Below, in pieces: positions 43,582 to 51,034 of a stretch of 64,000 nucleotides of DNA. Position 1 is the first letter of the stretch. Each line of letters begins with the position of its first letter. The stretch comes from Nocardioides panaciterrulae. Its GTDB lineage: Bacteria > Actinomycetota > Actinomycetes > Propionibacteriales > Nocardioidaceae. The notes beneath the pieces were generated by a model that was not told the DNA's origin, searched no databases, and saw nothing but the letters and a program-made list of their open reading frames with translations. Location of the stretch: the NCBI RefSeq assembly GCF_013409645.1, contig NZ_JACCBG010000001.1, positions 1,302,001 through 1,366,000 of the forward strand. Direction: 5' to 3'. The translations under genes were made by a program, and so were the position numbers.

Positions 43582-44646
43582 TCACGGGCGGTAGCTGTCG
43601 TGCGGCACCACCACGGCCCGGCCGCGCACGGTGCCGTGCCGCAGGTCGAGGTAGGCCTGGGCGGCGTCCTCCAGCGTGTAGAGCTCGGACTCGGCGTGCA
43701 GCAGTCCGCGGGCGGCCAGGTCGAGCACCTCGGCCAGCTCGCGCCGGTTGCCCCAGTACGTCGTCTGCACGCTCGCCTCGTAGGGCAACGAGAAGAACGA
43801 GACCGGCAGCGTGCCGCCGGCGATGCCGACCAGGGTGAGGTCGCCGAGCTGACGGACGCAGTGCGCGGCCGCGGCGAGGGTGTCGTCGGAGCCGACGAAG
43901 TCGAGGACGACGTCAGCGCCGACGCCGCCGGTGAACTCCCGGACCTGGTCGACGAGCTGCTCGCCGGGCGGGAGGGCCAGCTCGGCTCCCGAGGACAGCG
44001 CGAGGTCCCGGGCCGCCTCCCGGGCGTCCACGGCGACGATCCGCGCGGCGGTGGTGGCCCGCAGGATCTGCACCCCCAGGTGGCCGAGGCCGCCCACGCC
44101 GATGACCACCGCGGTCGCGCCCGGGACCAGCTTGGCGTTGGAGCGGCGGATGGCGTGGTACGGCGTGAGCCCGGCGTCGGTGAGCGGCGCGGCGGCCACC
44201 GGGTCCAGCCCGTCCGGCAGCGGGACCACGTGCCGCGCGGCCGGGACCAGCAGGAACTCGGCCATGCCGCCGTCCAGCCCGAGGCCACCGCCACCGCTGC
44301 GGACCGGGGCGAGGTCGGGGCGCTCGCAGTAGGTCTCGAGCCCGTCCCGGCACCGGGCACAGGTGCCGCACCCCCAGGCACCGACCACGGCCACGGGCTG
44401 GCCCGGCTCGAGGTCCCGGACGCCGGCGCCCACCGCGTGCACCCAGCCGGCGTTCTCGTGACCCAGCGTGAACGGCGGGTCCCAGGGCAGCTGGCCCGCC
44501 TCGAAGTCGTGCATCAGGTGCAGGTCGGAGTGGCAGGCGCCGGCGGCCCCGACCTGGACGCGGACCTCCCCGGGACCGGGGTCGGGGACCGGCAGGTCCT
44601 CGAGGACGGGCTCGCTCTTCCAGGACTTCAGGCGCAGCGCTCGCAT
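43582..44646 (-). CDS. NAD(P)-dependent zinc alcohol dehydrogenase
   Basis: 354 residues from ATG 44646, five bases after GGAGAGG. Catalytic Zn ligands are in GAAGACHSDLHLM (Cys) and TLGHENAGWVHAVG (His/Glu). Structural Zn cysteines lie in GCGTCARCRDGLETYC. The Rossmann motif is GVGGLGHLGVQ, and IVAVDAREAARDLA carries the Asp that favours NAD. Medium-chain length, close to the AdhP/AdhA group. It is divergent from the two-domain universal stress protein at 44807. A palindromic site with DosR-box character lies between them. Confidence 0.93.
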   Translation of the reverse strand: MRALRLKSWKSEPVLEDLPVPDPGPGEVRVQVGAAGACHSDLHLMHDFEAGQLPWDPPFTLGHENAGWVHAVGAGVRDLEPGQPVAVVGAWGCGTCARCRDGLETYCERPDLAPVRSGGGGLGLDGGMAEFLLVPAARHVVPLPDGLDPVAAAPLTDAGLTPYHAIRRSNAKLVPGATAVVIGVGGLGHLGVQILRATTAARIVAVDAREAARDLALSSGAELALPPGEQLVDQVREFTGGVGADVVLDFVGSDDTLAAAAHCVRQLGDLTLVGIAGGTLPVSFFSLPYEASVQTTYWGNRRELAEVLDLAARGLLHAESELYTLEDAAQAYLDLRHGTVRGRAVVVPHDSYRP

Positions 44647-44731
44647 CGCAGCCTCTCCGGTCGGGGACGTCGTCGCCCCCAGCCTCCCGGGTGCGCGGGG
44701 GTGCACGCAGGGGCCTCGGACCGCTCAGCGG

Positions 44732-44745
44732 CGGACGTTCGTCCC
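44732..44745. promoter_or_regulatory. Candidate DosR/DevR-like box between ADH and USP genes
   Basis: CGGACGTTCGTCCC agrees with the core GGGACTWWAGTCCC at 11 of 14 positions and contains the perfect palindrome GGACG-TT-CGTCC. It lies 86 bases upstream of the ADH start (minus strand) and 61 bases upstream of the USP start (plus strand). The link to a DosR-type regulator is inferred. Confidence 0.35.
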
Positions 44746-44806
44746 TTGGGCATCCGGGTGGCCGGGGTGAGGGTGGGGGCACTCTCACCCGTTCAGGAGG
44801 TCTGCC

Positions 44807-45808
44807 ATGGCCCAGTCCGAGTCCGAGGCCGAGTCCGGGCCCGACGCCACGCCGTCGACCGCGAGGCCGGTCGTCGTCGCCGTCGGCAACCAGCCCGCCG
44901 ACAGTGCCCTGGAGTACGCCGCGCAGCAGGCCCTGCGCGAGGGGTGCGGGCTGCACCTGATCCACGTCCTCCACCCCGGTCCCACGGGCCCGGAGTCGGC
45001 CCTCCTGGACTACACCGAGGTCGACCAGGTCGGGCACGACCTGCTGCAGGCGGCGGTCGAGCGGGCCGGCGACCTCCTCGGGGGGCGGGCCCCCCTGACC
45101 AGCGCGCTGCTCCGGGGCCCGGTCGTGTCGACCCTGCTGGAGGCCACCGAGGGCACCGCCCGGGCGGTCGTCATGCAACGGCGCGACGTCTCCCGGGTGA
45201 TCCGCAGCGTGACCCGCTCGATCTCCAGCGGGGTGGCCTCGCACGCGCACGTGCCGGTGGTGTCGGTGCCGGCCGGCTGGTCGGAGGCGGCGGTGGAGCG
45301 CAACCATGGGCGGCCGGTGGTCACGGTCGGCGTCGACGTCCCGGGCCGGTGTGCGCCCGTGGTCGCCACGGCCGCCGCCGAGGCCCGGTCCCGCGACGGG
45401 TCCCTGCACGTGCTGCACACCTGGTGGTTCCCCAGCGTCTACGACGACGTCATCACCAGCCGGGTCGAGAACGCCGCGTGGGCCGACCGCGCGCGGGAGG
45501 AGATCCAGGCGGTGGTCGCGGGCCTCGGGGACGCCGTCCGCGGGGTCCCCGTCGAGATCGAGGCCCGCCACGCCCATCCGGCCGACGCGCTGCTGGACGC
45601 GGGGCGGGAGTCGACGCTGCTGGTGGTCGGACGGCACGACCCGCTGGTGCCGTTCGGCTCCCACCTCGGTCCCGTCGCCCGTGCCGTGCTGCGCGACGCC
45701 GGGTGCCCGGTGCTGCTCGCCAACCCGACCGACGCCCACGGCATCCGACGCCGGCACCACCACAGCACCTCCGACACCACGACGCCCGAGTCGATGGTGA
45801 TGTTCTGA
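44807..45808 (+). CDS. Universal stress protein with two UspA domains
   Basis: 333 residues from ATG 44807, with CAGGAGG six bases upstream. Two Usp folds in tandem: VVVAVGNQPADSALEYAAQQALREGCGLHLIHV in the first, and VTVGVDVPGRCAPVVATAAAEARSRDGSLHVLHTWW in the second. The second ends LLVVGRHDPLVPFGSHLGPVARAVLRDAGCPVLLA, keeping part of the G-x2-G-x9-G-S/T ATP signature, while the first has MQRRDVSRVIRSVTRSISSGVASHAHVPVVSVP. A His-rich tail follows. Such tandem USPs are common in actinobacterial stress regulons. Confidence 0.92.
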   Translation: MAQSESEAESGPDATPSTARPVVVAVGNQPADSALEYAAQQALREGCGLHLIHVLHPGPTGPESALLDYTEVDQVGHDLLQAAVERAGDLLGGRAPLTSALLRGPVVSTLLEATEGTARAVVMQRRDVSRVIRSVTRSISSGVASHAHVPVVSVPAGWSEAAVERNHGRPVVTVGVDVPGRCAPVVATAAAEARSRDGSLHVLHTWWFPSVYDDVITSRVENAAWADRAREEIQAVVAGLGDAVRGVPVEIEARHAHPADALLDAGRESTLLVVGRHDPLVPFGSHLGPVARAVLRDAGCPVLLANPTDAHGIRRRHHHSTSDTTTPESMVMF

Positions 45809-45818
45809 CCGGAGCCGG

Positions 45819-46823
45819 TCAGGGCAGGGTCACGACGAGCGAGCCGCTGACCGCACCCGCGGCCAGGTCGGCCAGAGCGCGGTCGGTCTGGTCGAACGGA
45901 TACGCCGTGGCGTGCACCTGCAGCGGCAGCCGGTCGGCCAGCCGCAGCAGCTCATCGGCGTCGCGACGGGTGTTGGCGGTGACCGTGCGCAGGTCCCGCT
46001 CGCCGAAGAGGTGCCGTTGGTAGTCGAGCGCCGGCACCTCGGTCATGTGGATGCCGGCGAGCGCCAGCGTGCCACCACGCTCGAGCGCCTCGAGGGCGAC
46101 CGGGACCAGCTCGCCGGCGGGGGCGAAGACGATCGCCGAGTCCAGCGGCACGGGCGGCCGGGCCGCGGCGTCACCGACGAAACTGGCGCCAACTTCCTCG
46201 GCCAGGGCCCGGTTCCGGGCGCCGCGGGTCATCACGTAGAGCTCGGCGCCAGCGGCCCGGGCGACCTGGGCGGTCAGGTGCGCGCTCGAACCGAAGCCGT
46301 AGAGCCCGAGTCGGCCGCCCGGTGGCAGCGCCGCCCGGGCCAGCGCCCGGTAGCCGATGATCCCGGCGCAGAGCAGCGGCGCGGCGTGGACGTCGTCGTA
46401 GCCCTCGGGAAGCCGGTGCACGAAGGCCTCCGGGGCAACGACGTACTCGGCGAACCCGCCGTCGGCGTCCCACCCGGTGTACTCCGAGCGGGGGCACAGG
46501 TTCTCGGCGCCGCTGCGGCACCAGCGGCAGCGCCCGCAGGTCCGGCGCAGCCAGGCGACGCCGACCCGGTCACCGAGCGCGAACCGTGCTGCCCCGGGCC
46601 CGCTGCGGTCCACCACGCCGACGGCCTGGTGCCCCGGGACGACCCCGGGACGTCGCGGGGCCAGGTCGCCCTCGACGAGGTGCAGGTCGGTGCGGCAGAC
46701 GCCGCAGGCGCGCACCCGGATCCGCACCTCACCGGCGCCCGCCTCCGGCACCTCGCGCTCGCCCAGCGCGACCGGTCGGCTCGTGATGGGGGCCGGGGTC
46801 GCCACCGACCAGGCGCGCATCAT
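45819..46823 (-). CDS. Zinc-binding alcohol dehydrogenase family protein (AdhA-like)
   Basis: 334 residues; ATGATGA at 46823 overlaps the stop of the upstream USP gene, so either of two adjacent ATGs may be used. Catalytic Zn site in RACGVCRTDLHLVEGD and VPGHQAVGVVD, with structural Zn in RRTCGRCRWCRSGAENLC. The YTGWDADGGFAEYVVAPEAF and LLCAGIIGYRALARA segments match the AdhA-type group that is often in dormancy and hypoxia regulons. The nucleotide-binding loop is LYGFGSSAHLTAQVA, replacing the usual GxGxxG with GFGSSA. It is the third gene of a USP-USP-ADH operon. Confidence 0.92.
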   Translation of the reverse strand: MMRAWSVATPAPITSRPVALGEREVPEAGAGEVRIRVRACGVCRTDLHLVEGDLAPRRPGVVPGHQAVGVVDRSGPGAARFALGDRVGVAWLRRTCGRCRWCRSGAENLCPRSEYTGWDADGGFAEYVVAPEAFVHRLPEGYDDVHAAPLLCAGIIGYRALARAALPPGGRLGLYGFGSSAHLTAQVARAAGAELYVMTRGARNRALAEEVGASFVGDAAARPPVPLDSAIVFAPAGELVPVALEALERGGTLALAGIHMTEVPALDYQRHLFGERDLRTVTANTRRDADELLRLADRLPLQVHATAYPFDQTDRALADLAAGAVSGSLVVTLP

Positions 46824-47281
46824 CCCCGGGCGGGCGCCAGCGCGGGCAGCACCTCGGGCTCGCCGGCCTCGCGGACGACCGCGACCGGGCAGGTGCCCCG
46901 CTCACGGCACCGGTCGGCCAGGCCGTGGCGGCCGGTCGCGCCCAGGACCAGCAGCCGGCTGTCGTGCGACCGCTCGGCCAGCAGCCGCTCGGGCCGGGCG
47001 TTCTCCAGGGTGAGGCTCATCCTCGGCGGGGCCGCGCGACCGGACGTGACCTCGCCGACCACCCGCTGCTGGGCGCTCCGGGCTCGCTCCCGCGCGTCGC
47101 TGTAGTGCCCCGGCACGTCGTGCAGGAACACCGGGGCGTCGTGGGGCCAGGCGGTCACGACCTCGACCGACCAGCCGCGGCTCGCGGCCACCTCGACCGC
47201 CCAGCGCAGCGCCCGGAGGCTGTCGGGCGACCCGTCGACCCCGACCACGACGTCGCTGCCCACCGCCCGCGACCTGGTCAC
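46820..47281 (-). CDS. Universal stress protein
   Basis: 153 residues from GTG 47281, overlapping the stop of the preceding USP gene. DVVVGVDGSPDSLRALRWAVEVAASRGWSVEVVTAW is the usual Usp opening with the ATP-contacting Asp. The C-terminal motif LLVLGATGRHGLADRCRERGTCPVAVVRE keeps G-A-x-G-R-H-G but lacks the full Gly-x9-Gly-Ser nucleotide loop. Second gene of the operon that runs from 47763 to 45819. Confidence 0.9.
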   Translation of the reverse strand: MTRSRAVGSDVVVGVDGSPDSLRALRWAVEVAASRGWSVEVVTAWPHDAPVFLHDVPGHYSDARERARSAQQRVVGEVTSGRAAPPRMSLTLENARPERLLAERSHDSRLLVLGATGRHGLADRCRERGTCPVAVVREAGEPEVLPALAPARG

Positions 47282-47763
47282 GGCAGGGCCTCCGGCACCG
47301 CGGGTGCGACCTCGAACCGGGCCGGCGGCGGAGACGCGACCTCCCGGGCGCCGGGGCGGGGGACGAGCACGACGGGACAGGGGGCGTGGCAGGCGAGCCG
47401 CGCACAGGTGCTGTCCTCGCGCTCGTCTCGGCACTGCAGCACGAGCTGTCGAGCGCCGGTGGCGCGCCGCAGGATCGCCTCGGTGACCGGTGCGGCATGC
47501 GCGAGCTCGGTGGTGACGCGCAGTCCCTCGGCCATGGCCGAGGCGCTCACGGCGACGGCCTGGAGCAACCGCTCGCCGCGGTCGCAGGCCTGGGGTGATG
47601 CGCCGGGAGGGATGACGTGCAGGAGGTGGAGCCCGCAACCGGCTCGGCGCGCCGCCGGCACGGCGTAGGCGAGCGCGGGCACCGCCTCGTCGTCGACGGC
47701 GACGAGGATCGGAGCGCGGGCGTCTTGGGCAGGAGGCTCGACGGACAGGGGGCGGACGGCCAT
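47278..47763 (-). CDS. Universal stress protein, divergent
   Basis: 161 residues from ATG 47763; no strong ribosome-binding site is visible. ILVAVDDEAVPALAYAVPAARRAGCGLHLLHVIPP is the Usp opening, and LVLQCRDEREDSTCARLACHAPCPVVLVPRP replaces the standard ATP-binding loop, with four Cys in that stretch. Nucleotide binding is therefore doubtful, and a thiol or metal role could be considered. First gene of the USP-USP-ADH operon, with a DosR-box-like site 35 bases upstream of its start. Confidence 0.87.
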   Translation of the reverse strand: MAVRPLSVEPPAQDARAPILVAVDDEAVPALAYAVPAARRAGCGLHLLHVIPPGASPQACDRGERLLQAVAVSASAMAEGLRVTTELAHAAPVTEAILRRATGARQLVLQCRDEREDSTCARLACHAPCPVVLVPRPGAREVASPPPARFEVAPAVPEALP

Positions 47764-47798
47764 GCCAGAAGCCAACCCGGCGGACGCGGTCCAGCACA

Positions 47799-47812
47799 GT
47801 GACGAAAGGCCC
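47799..47812. promoter_or_regulatory. Candidate DosR/DevR-like box
   Basis: GTGACGAAAGGCCC agrees with the core GGGACTWWAGTCCC at 11 of 14 positions. It is 35 bases upstream of the divergent USP start at 47763. A weaker copy (GGGACCTCCGGCCC, 10 of 14) lies at 47932-47945, upstream of the small membrane protein gene. The rest of the 47764-47997 gap has no visible gene. Confidence 0.35.
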
Positions 47813-47997
47813 TCGTCGCGATGTTTGCGCCACGTTTGTGGGCTCACACACGTGCGCGCGCACCACCGGGACGAACCGGGCGGCCCGCGGGGCCGACCCC
47901 GGGTCAGCGGGGACCACGGCACCGCGCGGCGGGGACCTCCGGCCCTGACCGCGGGCGGCCCGGGGGCAGGACGGTAGGCCTCGAGGAGGTGCCGACC

Positions 47998-48225
47998 ATG
48001 ACCGCTGACCTGTCCGCCGGACCCCGTTACCTGCCCGACCCGCTGGACCGACGCGGCCGGACGGGTCGCCCGAGCTTCGGCGAGCGTCGTCCCGTGGCCC
48101 TCACCGTCCTCACGATGGGCTGTCTGGTGGTGCTCGCCTTGTCGCTGAGCTTCGCCGTCGGCCAGGTCATGGTCCAGGCCGTCCGGGTCGTCCTGGACCT
48201 GGTGTCGTCCCTGTCCCTGTCGTGA
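47998..48225 (+). CDS. Small single-helix membrane protein
   Basis: 75 residues from ATG 47998, with GAGGAGG about eight bases upstream. A polar, basic N-terminal half (DPLDRRGRTGRPSFGERRP) is followed by one hydrophobic segment (VALTVLTMGCLVVLALSLSFAVG) and an amphipathic C-terminus (MVQAVRVVLDLVSSLSLS). No family was recognised. It is ten bases upstream of another membrane protein gene on the same strand and divergent from the USP operon. Confidence 0.75.
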   Translation: MTADLSAGPRYLPDPLDRRGRTGRPSFGERRPVALTVLTMGCLVVLALSLSFAVGQVMVQAVRVVLDLVSSLSLS

Positions 48226-48235
48226 AGAGGCTGCC

Positions 48236-48820
48236 ATGAGGACCTATCGCCTGTGGTGGGGCACCACCGCGCTGATCCTGGTGGCGATCGGCCTGCCCCT
48301 CGCCATGGCCCGGCTGGGCGTCGCGCAGGTGCTGGCGGTCGGGATCCCGATGGCCGGCATCGGCGCGCTCTACGCGTACCTCTACGCCGCCGAGGACGGC
48401 GGCGGTCCGGCCTGGATCTGCGCCTGGGCGGCCCGGGCCGGGGTCGGTGTCCCGGCCGCGGTCGGGCTGCTCGCTCCGCTGGGACCCGGTGGGCTGGTGC
48501 CGATCCTGCTGTTCCTCGTCGCCGCGCCCCGGTGCGTGGCCTGGTTCCAGCACCGGTACGGCGAGTTCGCGGCGCAGGGCCTGCCGAGCCGGCCGGCGTT
48601 CGCCTCCCGGATCAGCGACCACGACCTCTCGCTCGCGTGGGAGTCCAGCTACCTCGCGCTGCAGCAGGCGACCGACCTGGCCACCAAGGCCCGGATCGTC
48701 CGGGTGCGCACCGCCCTGCTCGACGAGCTCGACCGGCGCTCCTCGCCGACCGGCCGCAGCCGGCGCTGGGTCGCCAGTCCCGACCAGCTGTACGCCGCCC
48801 GGGCGCCGCAGCGCCACTGA
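48236..48820 (+). CDS. Membrane protein of unknown function
   Basis: 194 residues from ATG 48236, with AAGAGG upstream. Three or four hydrophobic segments: TTALILVAIGLPLAMARLGVAQVLAVGIPMAGIGALYAYLY, then GVGVPAAVGLLAPLGPGGLVPILLFLVAA. The last 90 residues are polar and helical (HDLSLAWESSYLALQQATDLATKARIVRVRTALLDELDRRS), with a basic end. No named family was recognised. It is likely cotranscribed with the small membrane protein upstream and close to the stress cluster. Confidence 0.75.
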   Translation: MRTYRLWWGTTALILVAIGLPLAMARLGVAQVLAVGIPMAGIGALYAYLYAAEDGGGPAWICAWAARAGVGVPAAVGLLAPLGPGGLVPILLFLVAAPRCVAWFQHRYGEFAAQGLPSRPAFASRISDHDLSLAWESSYLALQQATDLATKARIVRVRTALLDELDRRSSPTGRSRRWVASPDQLYAARAPQRH

Positions 48821-48875
48821 CCGACCGCAGCGCCACTGACCGGCCCCGCGTCACCGGCCGGCGGCGACGGGCGGG

Positions 48876-50480
48876 TCAGGAACCGGGGGTGGCCGAGACC
48901 GTCACGTCGAACTGGTCGTGGTCGTCGACCGGGTCCCCGCTGCACGAGTAGGTCGTCTGCTGCTGGCAGTCGAACCGGGTCGAGGCGTTGACGAGGCTCA
49001 GCGCCACCCGGTGCACGTTCTCGGTGCCGAAGGGGAAGTTCAGCTCGCCGTGACCGCTGGCGTCCAGCGGGATGGCCTCGCGGGTGTCCTTGCCGTGGGT
49101 CCAGCGGATCACGACGTACGCGCGCGGCTGGCTGTCCGCGATCGGCCCGTCGATCGTGATCCTGCCCTTCCAGCCGGCGCCGTCCAGCGACCTGCCGGGC
49201 TTCAGCACGGCGTTGCGCGAGGCCATGTGGCGGACCGTGAACGTGTGCTGGGCGGTGGGGGCGTCCTGCTGCAGGGTCCAGGTCCGGGTGATCGCCGCCT
49301 TGGGCCAGTGCCTGCCCTCGGCGTAGGTCCTCCCGGACTCGACGTTGCCGGCGGCGTACGTCGTGAAGACCTCGGGGAAGCCGCCGCGGCGGGCGAGGAC
49401 GGCGTCCACGGCCTGGGTGGAGTAGAGGCCGCCGCCACGCCGGTCGGGGGCCTCGGCGGCCTTCGTCCAGATCTGGCGGACGGTCTTGAGCCCGTAGTGG
49501 CTGCTGAGGTACTCGAAGAACGGCCAGTTGCCGTACTGGTTGAAGCCCTGTGGGTCGAAGTAGTCCAGCGGGCCGGCGGGCCGGTTCACCTGGCCGTACT
49601 TGAGGTACTGCCGGTTGTCGTTGACGCCGTCGGCGAACCGCTCCTCCATCCAGGTGGCGGTGGCCTCCATCAGCCACTGGTCCTCCTGGTAGTCGTAGGC
49701 GAACTGCACGGCGTGGAAGAACTCGTGGGCCGCGGTCACCCGCAGGCTGTCGACCGGCCTGGCCCGGAACTGGCTGCGCGCGAAGTCGTTGTCGAGCACG
49801 CAGTAGCCCGAGGCCTCCCGCTCGTGGTGGGGCTTGAGGTACTCGGGGGCGCAGTAGCCGTAGAGGTAGTTGGCGCCGACGTCCTTGAGGTAGACGTCGA
49901 ACTTGTTGTTGCCGCCGTGGTGGCCGTCGCGGACCGGGCGGCGGTAGCCGAGCTCGCCCACCTCCAGCCGCCACACGTCGTTCATGGTCCGCAGGGTCCG
50001 CGTGACCCACGCGTTGCTGGCCCGGTCGGAGGTCCTGGTCACCCAGTGGATGCAGAAGTGGCCGGCGCAGCGGTGCTTGGCCTTGGTGCGGTAACCGTCG
50101 CCGTAGATGTCGTTGCTGCCGTTGGTCGGCCGGGCGAGCACCGCGCGCGCCTGGCGCCGGTCCCCGCCGCTGAGGCCGGGCAGCGCCGCGAAGAGGTCGC
50201 GCATGGCCAGGGTCCCCTCGATCCGGTGCGGGGTGGACCCGGCGGCGGACCCGGCGGCGGACCCGGCGGCTGGGGCGGCCGTACCGGCGAGGACCTGCTG
50301 CGCCCTCGCGAGGGCGGCCCGAGCGTGGGGGGAGGAGGTGTCGGGGAGTCGCGCGCCCACGGCCACCGCGGCACCCCGGCGGGCCGCCGGAGCGGTGGGC
50401 GCAGCCTCGGCCGCGCCCGGTGGGATCGCGGACAGGGCGGCGGCCACCGTGAGGACGGCGGCGAGGATCGGACGGCGCAT
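48876..50480 (-). CDS. Secreted putative zinc metalloprotease (MXAN_6640-like)
   Basis: 534 residues from ATG 50480. MRRPILAAVLTVAAALSAIPPGAAEA is a signal peptide. The propeptide-like region contains GSAAGS repeats. The catalytic motif is HEFFHAVQ (His252, Glu253, His256), with MEATATWMEERFADGVND some 20 residues on supplying a possible third ligand Glu. Upstream NKFDVYLKDVGANYLYGYCAPE and paired cysteines (CAGHFC) suggest a disulfide-bonded exported enzyme. The MEATATWMEE pattern is that of a family of putative metalloproteases in actinobacteria and myxobacteria. The C-terminal 150 residues form beta-rich domains. The substrate is unknown. Confidence 0.88.
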   Translation of the reverse strand: MRRPILAAVLTVAAALSAIPPGAAEAAPTAPAARRGAAVAVGARLPDTSSPHARAALARAQQVLAGTAAPAAGSAAGSAAGSTPHRIEGTLAMRDLFAALPGLSGGDRRQARAVLARPTNGSNDIYGDGYRTKAKHRCAGHFCIHWVTRTSDRASNAWVTRTLRTMNDVWRLEVGELGYRRPVRDGHHGGNNKFDVYLKDVGANYLYGYCAPEYLKPHHEREASGYCVLDNDFARSQFRARPVDSLRVTAAHEFFHAVQFAYDYQEDQWLMEATATWMEERFADGVNDNRQYLKYGQVNRPAGPLDYFDPQGFNQYGNWPFFEYLSSHYGLKTVRQIWTKAAEAPDRRGGGLYSTQAVDAVLARRGGFPEVFTTYAAGNVESGRTYAEGRHWPKAAITRTWTLQQDAPTAQHTFTVRHMASRNAVLKPGRSLDGAGWKGRITIDGPIADSQPRAYVVIRWTHGKDTREAIPLDASGHGELNFPFGTENVHRVALSLVNASTRFDCQQQTTYSCSGDPVDDHDQFDVTVSATPGS

Positions 50481-50565
50481 GACGAGGGTTCCCCCAGCCG
50501 GGTCGAGTGTGCCGGACCGGACCACCCTAACGGTGCGGGCCGGCACCGCCCCGTCCAGTCCGGGC

Positions 50566-50964
50566 TCAGCCCGTCGCGGAGATCTTCTCGATGAGCGCGG
50601 TGGTGGAGATCGCCGGCGTCCGCGGCAGGTAGACCACCTCGCAGACGTCCCGGAACTCGTCGAATCGACCGGACCAGTCGTCGCCCATCACGAGCACGTC
50701 CGCGGCGTACTTCACGATGTACTCGCGCTTGAGCTCGAGGCTCTCCTCGACGAAGACCTCGTCGACCGGCTTGAGCGCGGCGACGATGGCCAGCCGCTCA
50801 GCCTGGCTGAAGACCGGCTCGCGGCCCTTCTTGCGCAGGTTCAGCTCATCGGCGGAGACGCCGACGACCAGCCGGTCGCCCAGGGCTGCGGCACGCTCGA
50901 TGACCCTCAGGTGGCCGACGTGGAAGACGTCGAAGGTGCCGAAGGTGATGACGGTCCGGGACAT
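50566..50964 (-). CDS. Adenylyltransferase/cytidylyltransferase family protein (TagD-like)
   Basis: 132 residues from ATG 50964, six bases downstream of a CACAAT hexamer and without a Shine-Dalgarno sequence. The HIGH-type nucleotide motif is GTFDVFHVGHLRVIERA, and RTPAISTTALI is the RTxGIST motif, both as in glycerol-3-phosphate cytidylyltransferase (TagD). YVVKYAAD-like VKYAADVLVMGDDWSGRFDEF also fits. It would transfer CMP (or AMP) to a sugar- or polyol-phosphate for wall or lipid synthesis. It lies 85 bases upstream of the metalloprotease on the same strand. Confidence 0.9.
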   Translation of the reverse strand: MSRTVITFGTFDVFHVGHLRVIERAAALGDRLVVGVSADELNLRKKGREPVFSQAERLAIVAALKPVDEVFVEESLELKREYIVKYAADVLVMGDDWSGRFDEFRDVCEVVYLPRTPAISTTALIEKISATG

Positions 50965-51034
50965 GCGGGGATTGTGGCACGCCCGGGTCCCTGGTCCGGC
51001 ACCCCGTCACCCGGGTGGGGGACACTTGGCCGCG

